64,000 nucleotides of DNA, taken from DTKD01 sp050948905 (GTDB taxonomy: Bacteria; Armatimonadota; UBA5829). Position numbers and translations under genes: made by a program. The stretch covers positions 1,364,001 through 1,428,000 of the forward strand of contig JBMNES010000001.1 of assembly GCA_050948905.1 (NCBI GenBank), written 5' to 3'. The notes beneath the pieces are model-generated. The model did not search any database, was not told the DNA's origin, and saw only the letters and a list, made by a program, of their open reading frames with translations. This document shows positions 1-7,600 of this stretch, piece after piece (the stretch's first letter is position 1; every line of letters starts with the position of its first letter).

Positions 1-814
1 AAAGGTCATAGTCGGTGCGGTTCGCTATCCCCTCAAGTTCCCCCCAGCCGAACGGGAATTTATACTCGATATCCGTAGTGCCCTTCGAATAGAACGACAG
101 CTCGTCCGGGTCGTGGGGGCGCAGTCGCATATTCTCTTCTCGCAGGTTATATTTAAGATACCAGTTCCAGCGCTCTTTGATCCAGTATTCAAACCACTCA
201 TCGTCCGTGCCCGGCATACAGAAGAACTCCATCTCCATCTGTTCGAACTCCCTGGTGCGGAAGATGAAGTTGCCCGGGGTGATCTCATTTCGAAAACTCT
301 TGCCTATCTGCCCAATACCGAACGGCAGTTTCTTGCGTGTCGCCTGCTGCACGTTCAGGAAATTCACGAATATCCCCTGTGCTGTCTCCGGCCGCATATA
401 GACCGTCGATCCAGACTCCTCCACTGGGCCCATAAAGGTTTTGAACATGCAATTAAACTGCCTTGACTCGGTCAACTCCCCGCCGCAGGCAGGACATTTG
501 CCGGAGCCGTCAAGGTCGTCCTCTCTAAACCGCTGTTTACATTCCTTGCAATCGACTAGAGGGTCTGTGAAACTCTCCACGTGGCCTGAGACCTGCCATA
601 CTCGTGGGTGCATAAGAATTGCCGCGTCGATTCCGACTATGTCGTCTCGTGTGGAGATCATATCCTTCCACCACGCGTTTTTCACGTTGCGTTTAAACTC
701 CACACCAAGCGGGCCGTAGTCCCACGTGCTCGCTAGTCCGCCATAAATCTCGCTGGACTGAAAAATGAACCCGCGCTTTTTGCACAGGTTTACGATGGTA
801 TCCATATCAACCAT
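1..814 (-). CDS. glyS: Glycyl-tRNA synthetase, 3' part beyond the window
   Basis: Charges tRNA-Gly with glycine in the cytoplasm; this is the single-chain dimeric type. Translation from the ATG at 814 gives MVDMDTIVNLCKKRGF, then SSEIYGGLASTWDYGPLG, a four-cysteine insert (CKEC...CPAC), and the class II core with YMRPETAQGIF and SFRNEITP, the usual order in this family. The frame stays open to base 1, so about 270 N-terminal residues are seen and the anticodon-binding C-terminus is missing. An AGGAGAG lies about 8 bases before the ATG, and a sigma70-like promoter lies just upstream. Identification is secure. Confidence 0.95.
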   Translation of the reverse strand, partial: MVDMDTIVNLCKKRGFIFQSSEIYGGLASTWDYGPLGVEFKRNVKNAWWKDMISTRDDIVGIDAAILMHPRVWQVSGHVESFTDPLVDCKECKQRFREDDLDGSGKCPACGGELTESRQFNCMFKTFMGPVEESGSTVYMRPETAQGIFVNFLNVQQATRKKLPFGIGQIGKSFRNEITPGNFIFRTREFEQMEMEFFCMPGTDDEWFEYWIKERWNWYLKYNLREENMRLRPHDPDELSFYSKGTTDIEYKFPFGWGELEGIANRTDYDL

Positions 815-845
815 TGAGGTCTCTCCTGTATCGTTGTGTCGAGTA

Positions 846-875
846 ATTCTATCCGTTTGCAGGCCGCCCGGTCAA
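846..875 (-). promoter_or_regulatory. Promoter for glyS
   Basis: On the minus strand TTGACC (875-870) and TAGAAT (851-846) are separated by 18 bases, a good sigma70-type match that ends about 30 bases before the glyS start. Confidence 0.55.
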
Positions 876-954
876 GTGAGCAGCGGGTTTGCAATTTATA
901 CGTAGTCGCATTAAATAGGACAGACAAGCTCTCCGAATCCGCATTGCGTGAGAT

Positions 955-980
955 AGGCGCCGATCTCCGAATCGGCGCCT
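955..980. repeat. Hairpin repeat, CTCCGA-loop family
   Basis: Perfect 10-bp stem AGGCGCCGAT / ATCGGCGCCT around the loop CTCCGA. The same loop with different but still paired stems recurs at 10027-10052, 22029-22054, 42206-42231 and 58833-58858. The rest of the gap 815-1130 holds the glyS promoter, a degenerate second copy near 1005-1030 and a TATAAT at 1083-1088 that may serve the next gene. Confidence 0.75.
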
Positions 981-1130
981 CAAAACCAAATCAACGATAA
1001 GCACCGACTCCGAATCGCCTCCTCAAAACCCGTATCTCCCCCATAAGAAATAATAAGTGCGCAGGAAAAAGCGAAGCTGATGTATAATTGAGATTCAGCA
1101 ATAATACTGTGAGCCGCACAGGAGGATTTT

Positions 1131-2357
1131 ATGAACTGGAGTATACGTTGGCGTCTCAGCCTGATGATGTTCCTACAGTATGCCATCTGGGGCGCGTGGG
1201 CGCCGTTCTTATGGAAGTATCTGGTAGATTCGTTGGGGATGTCTGGAGCTCAGGCTGGAGTAGTGTTCGGAATGCTTGCTCTGGCGTGCATCCTTGCACC
1301 GTTTACGGGTGGGCAGATCGCGGACAGATGGGTTTCTACTGAGAAGTTTTTGGGTGTAGTGCACCTGGGGTCGGGCGTGGTGCTATATTTCCTGGCTAAG
1401 GCGACCGGCTTTACCCAGGTCACGACGTTGATGGGCGTATACTGTTTACTTTATGCTCCCACCCTGGCTCTGACTAACTCAATTGCGTTTACCCATATCG
1501 AGGACCAGAGGATATTCGGCCAGGTGCGAGTATTGGGCACCCTGGGTTGGATTTTCGCGGGGTTCCTGCTGGCCGGGTGGCGCGCGATCGGAACTCCGGT
1601 TGGAGTGGCAGACTGCGTTTTGCTGGCGGCAGCCTTCAGCATAATCCAGGGCTTGTTCTGTTTCTTCCTGCCTCATACTCCTCCTGCCAGAGACAAGGCG
1701 GCGGACCCGCTCGCTTTCCGCGAAGCCTTTGTCATGCTCAAGGACAAGAACTTCCTGATCTTTATGATCATCGCATTCGTGGTCACAACTGAGTTGCAGT
1801 TCTACTATGGCCCTACCGAGCAGTTCCTGGGTGCTGCGATGAAGGTGCCTGGCTCGCTGACTCCAATTGTATTGAGTGTGGCTCAGGCGGCCGAATTGCT
1901 CGCTATGGCTCTTCTTCTTAGCTTTGCCCTGCGCAACTGGGGCGTTCGCAAGACTATGGCGTTGGGAACTATCGCATGGCCGCTTCGTTATGTGGTATTT
2001 GCTCTGGCTCCGTTGGGGCCGCTGGCGGTAATGAAGCCGCTGGTCATAGCATCTCTTACGCTGCACGGATTGGGTTACACATTATTCTTTGTGGCCAGTC
2101 AGGTGTATGTCGATATGGTCGCTCCGAAGAACATCCGGGCATCGGCGCAGAGCTTGCTGGCGCTGGTGACACTTGGAATAGGAACGTGGCTTGGTGTTCA
2201 GTTCACTGGATTTATGATGGACTATTTCAAGCCAGGAGAGGCTCTGGCCAACTGGACTCCGTTCTTCCTGGTTCCGTGCGCATTGACTGTCGCTTGTGCA
2301 GTGGCGTTCCTGCTGTTCTTCAGGGACGAAAAAGCACAGGCGAAGGTGAAGGGTTAA
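1131..2357 (+). CDS. MFS transporter, nucleoside:H+ symporter (NupG/XapB) type
   Basis: Integral membrane protein of 408 residues with about 12 hydrophobic segments. The N-terminus (MFLQYAIWGAWAPFLWKYL) and the LAPFTGGQIADRWVSTEKFL loop, the MFS motif A region, are typical of the nucleoside:H+ symporter branch, so nucleosides are the likely cargo, though substrate cannot be read from sequence. AGGAGG sits 6-7 bases before the ATG and a TATAAT lies at 1083-1088. It is a single gene followed by a hairpin terminator and a tRNA gene. MFS membership is firm; substrate is inferred. Confidence 0.85.
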   Translation: MNWSIRWRLSLMMFLQYAIWGAWAPFLWKYLVDSLGMSGAQAGVVFGMLALACILAPFTGGQIADRWVSTEKFLGVVHLGSGVVLYFLAKATGFTQVTTLMGVYCLLYAPTLALTNSIAFTHIEDQRIFGQVRVLGTLGWIFAGFLLAGWRAIGTPVGVADCVLLAAAFSIIQGLFCFFLPHTPPARDKAADPLAFREAFVMLKDKNFLIFMIIAFVVTTELQFYYGPTEQFLGAAMKVPGSLTPIVLSVAQAAELLAMALLLSFALRNWGVRKTMALGTIAWPLRYVVFALAPLGPLAVMKPLVIASLTLHGLGYTLFFVASQVYVDMVAPKNIRASAQSLLALVTLGIGTWLGVQFTGFMMDYFKPGEALANWTPFFLVPCALTVACAVAFLLFFRDEKAQAKVKG

Positions 2358-2381
2358 TCGATAATCCGCAGACTAAACTAT

Positions 2382-2407
2382 TCGGCCCCGCGCAATTACG
2401 GGGCCGA
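2382..2407 (+). terminator. Hairpin terminator after the MFS gene
   Basis: GGCCCCG (2384-2390) pairs with CGGGGCC (2399-2405), extended by two flanking pairs. The following T-richness is weak, so it is a structural candidate only. Confidence 0.5.
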
Positions 2408-2461
2408 TTGCATTTATCTGCTTGATGAATTTGATTCGGACATGGTAGAATGTATCTGCGC

Positions 2462-2554
2462 GGAGAGGTGGCTGAGTGGTCGAAAGCGATCGCCTGCTAA
2501 GTGATTGCTCGGTGATAAACCGGGCCCCGGGTTCGAATCCCGGCCTCTCCGCCA
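2462..2554 (+). tRNA. tRNA-Ser (anticodon GCT)
   Basis: The acceptor arms GGAGAGG (2462-2468) and CCTCTCC (2544-2550) pair, followed by discriminator G and an encoded CCA. The anticodon loop CTGCTAA sits on an ATCGC/GTGAT stem and reads AGC/AGU serine codons. A long variable arm (GCTCGGT...ACCGGGC) and the T-loop GTTCGAATC mark it as a class II tRNA. Confidence 0.97.
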
Positions 2555-2586
2555 TTTTTATGTCGTTTTTACGGTGATATTCTTGT

Positions 2587-3744
2587 TTAACGAAGTGGCT
2601 CGGTTCCTTCGTTTAATATTGCCAGGTATTTGTCGTAGACAAAAAGACGACCCTTCTTCTTTTGAGTTGCTTGGCGCACAATACCTAATTCCTGCAACCT
2701 CTGGACGACTGTGTTGGCTGTTGGCTTCGACAGTTCTGTCTGCTTGGCTATTTCCGGTACAGTAATCAGGGGGTGAGATTGGAGCAATTGATGGACACGA
2801 AGCGCTGAATTTGCGGACTTACCCAACGCCTGTATTCTACACCGGTCTTCTTCAAATGTTTTTCTTATTTGCTTGGCAGTGACAAAAGCTTGCTTAGATG
2901 TCGTTTTCACACCTTCCAAGAAGAAGCGTAACCAGGCTTCCCAGTCGCCTGTGGTTCTTGTTTTGTTAAGCAATGCGTAGTATTCATCTCTGTTCGATTT
3001 GAAATACAGACTGAGATACAACAATGGGTTTTCAATGGCCTTTTCCTTCAATAAGATCAAAGTTATCAATAGACGGCCCAGCCGGCCATTGCCATCAAGA
3101 AATGCGTGAATAGTTTCAAATTGAACGTGTGCAAGAGCGGCTTTGACGAGAGCGGGTGTTCTTTCTGGCTTATCATTAATAAATTTTTCAAGCTGCCCCA
3201 TAAGACGCCCGACTTCGCTATATGGGGGTGGCACAAAGACAGCATTTTCTGGCCCAGTGCCCTGAATCCAGTTTTGTGATCGGCGGTATTCACCGGGGTT
3301 TTTGTCGCAGCCTCGTCCTCTTGATAGTAATATGGAGTGCAACTGCTTAATCAAACGCATTGAGATTATTTCGTCAGACTTTATGGCATTATGACCGACA
3401 TCTAATGCCGCCACATAATTAGAAACTTCAAGCACATCATCAAGCGGCACTCCCGGCACCTCTTTTATTTCAAAAAGCAACAAGTCTGATAAAGAAGATT
3501 GCGTTCCTTCCACCTGAGACGAAAGCACTGCCTCTTTCCGGATATAAAAATACAAAAAAATCAAAATATCAGGTAAAATCATAGAAATGCCATCAAGCTG
3601 TCCCAGTGCGCGATTCGCTTGTTCCAGAAGATCAATCATGTCTTTATCGTAAACAAGCGGTGGTTTGGGAGGCAAATCATGGGGAATAAATGCCTTGAAA
3701 GACTTTCCAACCTGAGAAAATGTGCCTTGTGTTCCTCTTTCCAT
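2587..3744 (-). CDS. Fic family protein with N-terminal inhibitory motif and C-terminal winged helix
   Basis: Probable AMP-transferase acting on an unknown protein target. Counting from the ATG at 3744 (385 residues), the inhibitory motif S75-x3-E79-G80 comes first, then the complete active site HAFLDGNGRLGR at 213-224 (His, Asp, GNGR all present), and a C-terminal winged-helix segment (LLQSHPLITVPEIAKQTELS). This is the class II, self-inhibited Fic layout. A GTG at 3777 would lengthen it by 11 residues, but those codons overlap an inverted repeat and the ATG at 3744 has GAGGAG just before it, so I prefer the shorter form. Possible autorepression through the winged helix is inference. Confidence 0.88.
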   Translation of the reverse strand: MERGTQGTFSQVGKSFKAFIPHDLPPKPPLVYDKDMIDLLEQANRALGQLDGISMILPDILIFLYFYIRKEAVLSSQVEGTQSSLSDLLLFEIKEVPGVPLDDVLEVSNYVAALDVGHNAIKSDEIISMRLIKQLHSILLSRGRGCDKNPGEYRRSQNWIQGTGPENAVFVPPPYSEVGRLMGQLEKFINDKPERTPALVKAALAHVQFETIHAFLDGNGRLGRLLITLILLKEKAIENPLLYLSLYFKSNRDEYYALLNKTRTTGDWEAWLRFFLEGVKTTSKQAFVTAKQIRKTFEEDRCRIQALGKSANSALRVHQLLQSHPLITVPEIAKQTELSKPTANTVVQRLQELGIVRQATQKKKGRLFVYDKYLAILNEGTEPLR

Positions 3745-3753
3745 ATACTCCTC

Positions 3754-3813
3754 AAAGTAAAAGTATTTTACTTTCACTTATTCAAGTAAAATTTAGCCCT
3801 CCAAATTTTACTT
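3754..3813. promoter_or_regulatory. Double palindromic operator upstream of fic
   Basis: Two perfect inverted repeats share the half-site AAGTAAAA. AAAGTAAAA (3754-3762) and TTTTACTTT (3766-3774) are 3 bases apart. AAGTAAAATTT (3784-3794) and AAATTTTACTT (3803-3813) are 8 bases apart. The cluster ends 10 bases before the preferred fic start. Four copies of an 8-bp half-site in 60 bases looks like a repressor-binding region. Confidence 0.75.
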
Positions 3814-3849
3814 TGCTGAGAGCTTCGGGTCGTTATTTCGCTCTACCGC

Positions 3850-4299
3850 CTAACCTTCTTCCACCTTCGCCTTCACCGCCGCCAGCATGTTGTCGACGTT
3901 CTCTTTCATCTTCTTAGCGATCAGGCCCTTGATCAGAGACCCGATCATCGGCACGTTATATTCGACCTCTATCTCAGAATCGAACCTCGTGCGGCCGCCG
4001 AGGTCGATAAACTCCCAGGTGCCGCTATATTTGGAATAATCCCCTTTAACCAATGAAAACGTGCACGTGCGCGCCTCTTCGTCCCAGATGTCCTCTTCGG
4101 TCCACTTGATGGTCATCTTAAACTCTTTGACCGTGCCGACCCACTCGCTTACTGTCCGATTCCCATCCTCGCTGCGCTCCAATATCTTCACGCTCTTGAG
4201 GTCCGGCATAAACTCCGGAAACGACTCGACCGACTTCGCCAGCGCATAAACATCCTCGATAGACCCATTTATCTCAACTGAACTCTTTACTACCGCCAC
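3850..4299 (-). CDS. SRPBCC (START-like/RatA-like) lipid- or ligand-binding protein
   Basis: 149-residue cytoplasmic protein. It starts MAVVKSSVEINGSIEDVYAL, has the central ESFPEFMPDLKSVKILER segment, and ends in a long amphipathic helix, the usual order of the coenzyme Q-binding/polyketide cyclase-like fold. Such proteins bind a hydrophobic ligand in a helix-grip pocket; the ligand here is unknown. It starts 20 bases after lexA and is probably the third gene of the archease-lexA operon, but nothing in the protein suggests a DNA-damage role. Confidence 0.75.
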   Translation of the reverse strand: MAVVKSSVEINGSIEDVYALAKSVESFPEFMPDLKSVKILERSEDGNRTVSEWVGTVKEFKMTIKWTEEDIWDEEARTCTFSLVKGDYSKYSGTWEFIDLGGRTRFDSEIEVEYNVPMIGSLIKGLIAKKMKENVDNMLAAVKAKVEEG

Positions 4300-4319
4300 T
4301 TAATCCTCCAATCGAATCT

Positions 4320-4991
4320 CTACATCATCTTTCTGAACAGCCCAACCACCTTGCCGATTATCTCCACGCTGTCGAAATACATCGGCTCCATAGCCTGATT
4401 GGCCGGTTGCAGTCTAATCTTGCCTCTCTCTTTATAGAACCTCTTAACAGTGGCCTCTTCGTCTACCATTGCCACCACCGTATCACCGTTCTCGGCAACC
4501 ACCTGCCTGCGCACGATCACATAATCTCCATTTCTTATCCCATCTTCGATCATGCTCTCGCCCTTTACCCGCAGCAAAAACCCCTCTGCCCCTGCAAGCA
4601 AATCTTTGGATACTGGAAATGTGTCCTCGATATCCTCAAACGCCAGGGTAGGGCTGCCGGCAGCCACGCATCCGACCAATGGAAGACACGTCACATTGCC
4701 CACAGGTTCCGCAGATTTATCAGGCGAGCTGGTCACGTTTTCAGCCTCTTCAAGCCGGTTCGGCGTCACCACCCGTATCGCCCGCGTCAACACCGCTTCC
4801 CTTCTGATCCAACCCCCCTGTTCCAGCGCCTTAAGATGCCCGTGCACAGTAGAACTCGACGACAAATTCACCGCCTCTCCGATCTCCCGGACAGTCGGCG
4901 GGAATCCGTGTGCCTCAGTGTGTTGTATGATGCAGTGAAGAATCTGCCTCTGCCGTTGGCTCAGGTTCTTTTCCATACCATATCGCTCCAT
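4320..4991 (-). CDS. lexA: LexA repressor / SOS autopeptidase
   Basis: Represses DNA-damage genes and self-cleaves with RecA filament. From the ATG at 4991 (223 residues) the order is winged helix (LSQRQRQILHCI; recognition helix around SSSSTVHGHLKAL, 44-56), a loosely conserved linker, cleavage site A111-G112 within CVAAGSP, nucleophile Ser146 (GESM) and Lys183 (TVKRFY). The Ser-Lys spacing of 37 is standard. The start overlaps the archease stop as TAATG, implying translational coupling; an alternative ATG at 4976 has GGAG 8 bases before it. A longer frame to 5087 would run inside archease and is rejected. Confidence 0.95.
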   Translation of the reverse strand: MERYGMEKNLSQRQRQILHCIIQHTEAHGFPPTVREIGEAVNLSSSSTVHGHLKALEQGGWIRREAVLTRAIRVVTPNRLEEAENVTSSPDKSAEPVGNVTCLPLVGCVAAGSPTLAFEDIEDTFPVSKDLLAGAEGFLLRVKGESMIEDGIRNGDYVIVRRQVVAENGDTVVAMVDEEATVKRFYKERGKIRLQPANQAMEPMYFDSVEIIGKVVGLFRKMM

Positions 4992-5416
4992 TATACGTCG
5001 AACAGCGCCTTCGCCGTCCATTCGCTGCCTTTGCTCTCGACTGCCATCTGATGAAACGTGACCGCCTTGATTTCCGGCCCCAGCCACTCGATATCATCAC
5101 CTATCGGTCTCGTGCTCACCCAGCAGGTCAGTCGACCCATCGATATTTCAGTAATCTCAAACTGCACCGGCAACAGTCGATCCGCGTCGAAGAGCAGCAG
5201 CAGCGACGAGAGAAATCGCTCAAGCAAAGTGACATCGTCCGTGCCGATAACGGTGATAGACTGCTGTTTCGTCGCTCGGTATCTGTCCAGTTCCGTCATA
5301 ATCGAGAACATGCCATACGCCGCGTTCTCGAACGCCTCGGCCATAGTCTGGCCTTTGCCGATCACTCCAACGTCTGCTGTATGTTCAAATATCTCGAACC
5401 TATGTTCGTCGTTCAT
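4991..5416 (-). CDS. Archease (RtcB ligase partner-type protein)
   Basis: 141 residues beginning MNDEHRFEIFEHTADVG, which matches the conserved archease N-terminus; the metal-binding Asp of HTADVG is present. Archeases activate the RNA ligase RtcB by promoting its guanylylation. No rtcB is visible in this window, so its partner must be elsewhere. The ATG at 5416 has AAAGG about 10 bases upstream; the frame extends to 5665 but the extra residues are not archease-like. It is the first gene of an operon with lexA, and a LexA box lies within its first codons. Confidence 0.88.
   Translation of the reverse strand: MNDEHRFEIFEHTADVGVIGKGQTMAEAFENAAYGMFSIMTELDRYRATKQQSITVIGTDDVTLLERFLSSLLLLFDADRLLPVQFEITEISMGRLTCWVSTRPIGDDIEWLGPEIKAVTFHQMAVESKGSEWTAKALFDV
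5395..5408. promoter_or_regulatory. LexA box, CGAAC-N4-GTTCG
   Basis: CGAAC (5395-5399) and GTTCG (5404-5408) form a perfect palindrome with a 4-base spacer, the Gram-positive/Bacillus type of SOS box. It lies 8 bases inside archease, at the 5' end of the operon that contains lexA, so it most likely serves LexA autoregulation. Confidence 0.7.
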
Positions 5417-5529
5417 CCCATTACCTTTCTCCACAAACTCCAAAAACTCCTCCATTAAACCCACAAAAAGTATATCCCCAAACATACGTACGTCGCAACC
5501 GCACAGTCGGCAGGAATGAGTAGTTGAAG

Positions 5530-5557
5530 TTGACGCGTATAGAATGTGGAGTATAAT
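5530..5557 (+). promoter_or_regulatory. Strong sigma70-like promoter
   Basis: TTGACG (5530-5535) and a perfect TATAAT (5552-5557) are 16 bases apart. The expected transcript begins near 5564, downstream of a GTG at 5546, which rules that codon out as the start of the next gene. Confidence 0.7.
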
Positions 5558-5578
5558 GGAATAGAAAGGGCCAACGAG

Positions 5579-6604
5579 ATGCTCGATGATTATAAGTATA
5601 GCGTAGGCCGGCTTGTGGTCTACCAACACAACGATCCAAAACTTCCTCGACAAAGCTACGGCCATTTAGGGCCAGCAAGGACTATCGGTGAAATACTAGA
5701 GGTCGATTTATGCCCCACTCCTGAGTCGCATTGGGTCTACACCATCCAGAACACGCGCAACGGAGAGGTCAGCCGCATCAATGAGGATGCTATCCTATTC
5801 GCCACCCAATCCGGCAAGAAATCTCCCCGCAGGCCGATTCAAAGCCGGTCTGAGGACGGCGCGCTGGCCGAGATGATCGCGAGGGCGCTGTCGAATCCGG
5901 ATAAAGGCAGTTTTCTCAAGTCTACCATTCGGGAGATGCTCATAAAAGAGGAGCGTGAGGCAAAAGCTCAATCCGAGGGCTCCAGGCTGCCAATCGGAGC
6001 TGGGGATTATATCCGAGTTCGCGGCGATCTCCGGCCAGAGATGGACTGGCTTCATAATCAATACGCCAAGATTCTGTCAGTCGAGGACTCCGACATCGCG
6101 GGAATAGAAAACTCCGATGCCAGGCCGGGACAGCCGTTGATATATCGCACTCTCAAAAAATACGAAATAGTGACCCCCGAATCGGCGAAAGCGCATATTT
6201 ACGACGCCGAGGTCAAACTTTTTTATACAGCAAACAGCAGGTCAGTCATATTAAATTGGCGGGCTGCGACGTTGCTCTCCGAATCTTTTGGGGATCAGCC
6301 GCCATATAAGCTCGAGTTCGAATACCTCGCCGACCACGTCTTTTCCCGTGACGAAATACGGAGCAAATCCCGCAAGGAGCTTGTGGAGATTCTCGCCTCA
6401 ATTCTGTATGTAAAAGGCAGGTTGGGCTGGCGCGACTACCAGCGGCGCAGCGCATTTTTCGCAGGCACTCCAAAAAATAACCTGATCGACAATATCCTGC
6501 AGGTGTCGCGGTTCGACTCGCGCAAAAACCGTGCGATGACCTCCGAGGAGATCACACAGCACAAGCAGCAGGCATATAAACTAAGGCGGCTTTTGAAAAG
6601 CTAA
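5579..6604 (+). CDS. Unknown protein with two SH3/Tudor-like segments
   Basis: 341 residues from the ATG at 5579, chosen because AAAGGG lies 8 bases upstream and the longer GTG start lies before the predicted transcript start. I do not recognise the family. Two beta-rich segments resemble small barrels: YSVGRLVVYQHNDPK to about residue 80, and GDYIRVRGDLRPEMDW near 140-160. They are joined by a charged helical part (EMIARALSNPDKGS, IKEEREAKAQSEG). The C-terminal third is basic and alpha-helical. No signal peptide or membrane segment is seen. It is divergent from the archease-lexA operon and convergent with the GNAT gene. Confidence 0.65.
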   Translation: MLDDYKYSVGRLVVYQHNDPKLPRQSYGHLGPARTIGEILEVDLCPTPESHWVYTIQNTRNGEVSRINEDAILFATQSGKKSPRRPIQSRSEDGALAEMIARALSNPDKGSFLKSTIREMLIKEEREAKAQSEGSRLPIGAGDYIRVRGDLRPEMDWLHNQYAKILSVEDSDIAGIENSDARPGQPLIYRTLKKYEIVTPESAKAHIYDAEVKLFYTANSRSVILNWRAATLLSESFGDQPPYKLEFEYLADHVFSRDEIRSKSRKELVEILASILYVKGRLGWRDYQRRSAFFAGTPKNNLIDNILQVSRFDSRKNRAMTSEEITQHKQQAYKLRRLLKS

Positions 6605-6618
6605 CTAGCGCGGGGGGT

Positions 6619-7092
6619 TTATCGGGCGAGTCCGTCTCCATAAATCCCCGGCACGCTATCGGGTATCAGTGTAGCTCCACAGCATTTCGTGTAGAAATCC
6701 GCCGGCCCGACTCCACCTATCACGCAGTAGGCGTAGCCCATTTCCCGCAGTGCCTTAAGACACTCAATCAACAATACCTTGCCAATATCTTTGCCGCGAT
6801 ATTCCTTAAGCACACCAGTAGGGCCGAAGTAGTTCTTGCAGGTGGTTTCATAGCAACCGAAACCGACAATCTTCTTTTCATGCGTGGCCACAAAACAAGC
6901 TACGGGCTGATGCGAAAAGGAAGACTGCACCTCATCGGCCCATCCCTCGCTGAAGTTCTCCATCACGAATCGAGTTAGAATAGAGCGCTCCCACGGCTGT
7001 ATCCTGCGAATATTGATGCCCTCTTCCTTCAGTCTGCCAATTTCGGCGCTGTCGTCCGGAATCTCCAGCAATTTGACGAACATATCAGGCAC
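6619..7092 (-). CDS. GNAT family N-acetyltransferase
   Basis: Transfers an acyl group from acyl-CoA to an unknown amine. The acetyl-CoA-binding motif is clear in GPTGVLKEYRGKDIGKVLL, preceded by the beta-strand VACFVATHEKKIVGFGCYET and followed by the AYCVIGGVGPADFYTKCCGA strand-helix unit. I place the start at the GTG at 7092, which has GGAGG 8 bases upstream; the frame itself opens at an ATG at 7134 without a ribosome-binding site, and an ATG at 7083 is also possible. It converges on the unknown gene at 5579-6604 with 14 bases between stops. Confidence 0.8.
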   Translation of the reverse strand: MPDMFVKLLEIPDDSAEIGRLKEEGINIRRIQPWERSILTRFVMENFSEGWADEVQSSFSHQPVACFVATHEKKIVGFGCYETTCKNYFGPTGVLKEYRGKDIGKVLLIECLKALREMGYAYCVIGGVGPADFYTKCCGATLIPDSVPGIYGDGLAR

Positions 7093-7262
7093 TAGCGTAT
7101 CCTCCACAAAAAAATGCGCACAACAACAGACCATATTCTGCGCTGTTCATTAGAGCAGTATTAGCAATCCGCTAGAATATTACCTTCACGCCTTTTAGCA
7201 ATGTCGGTTGTCGTTCGCGGTCCGAGATCAGATGTCCGATGAGCGACGTGCGATCAGTCCCG

Positions 7263-7600
7263 TTTCTGGCTTTCGCTTTTTTCGCGTTTTCGCGTTTTTT
7301 GTCATTTCGAGCAGCGCGAGAAATCTGCTTTTTCGAGGTCCGATATTCGAGGTTCGGTGTCCAATCAGCCCCTCTTATGTTCGCCACATTGCGATACTAT
7401 ATTATTGATTTCTGGCTTTCGCTTCTTTCGCGCTTTCGCGTTTTACCTTTTCTTGTCATTTCGAGCAGCGCGAGAAATCTGCTTTTTCGAGGTCGGATAT
7501 TCGAGATTCGATGTCCGATCAGCCCCTCTTATGTTCGCCACATTGCGATACTATATTATTGATTTCTGGCTTTCGCTTATTTCGCGCTTTCGCGTTTTAT
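7263..7600. repeat. Composite repeat, about 150 bp, two copies plus a partial third
   Basis: Units begin at 7263, 7409 and 7563 with TTTCTGGCTTTCGC. Each full unit has a TTTCGCG-rich tract, the GTCATTTCGAG...GAGAAATCTG hairpin (7301-7333 and 7455-7487), a variable linker and the tail CACATTGCGATACTATATTA. The third copy keeps only the TTTCGCG tract and touches the stop codon of the next gene. A diverged version lies at 10222-10366. Open frames across this stretch (for example 7208-7764 on the plus strand) are translations of the repeat, and no gene is supported in 7093-7599. Confidence 0.85.

Noticed and set aside
4991..5087. LexA with 32 extra N-terminal residues
   Set aside because: These codons lie inside archease, read as low-complexity sequence, and the TAATG overlap gives a better start.
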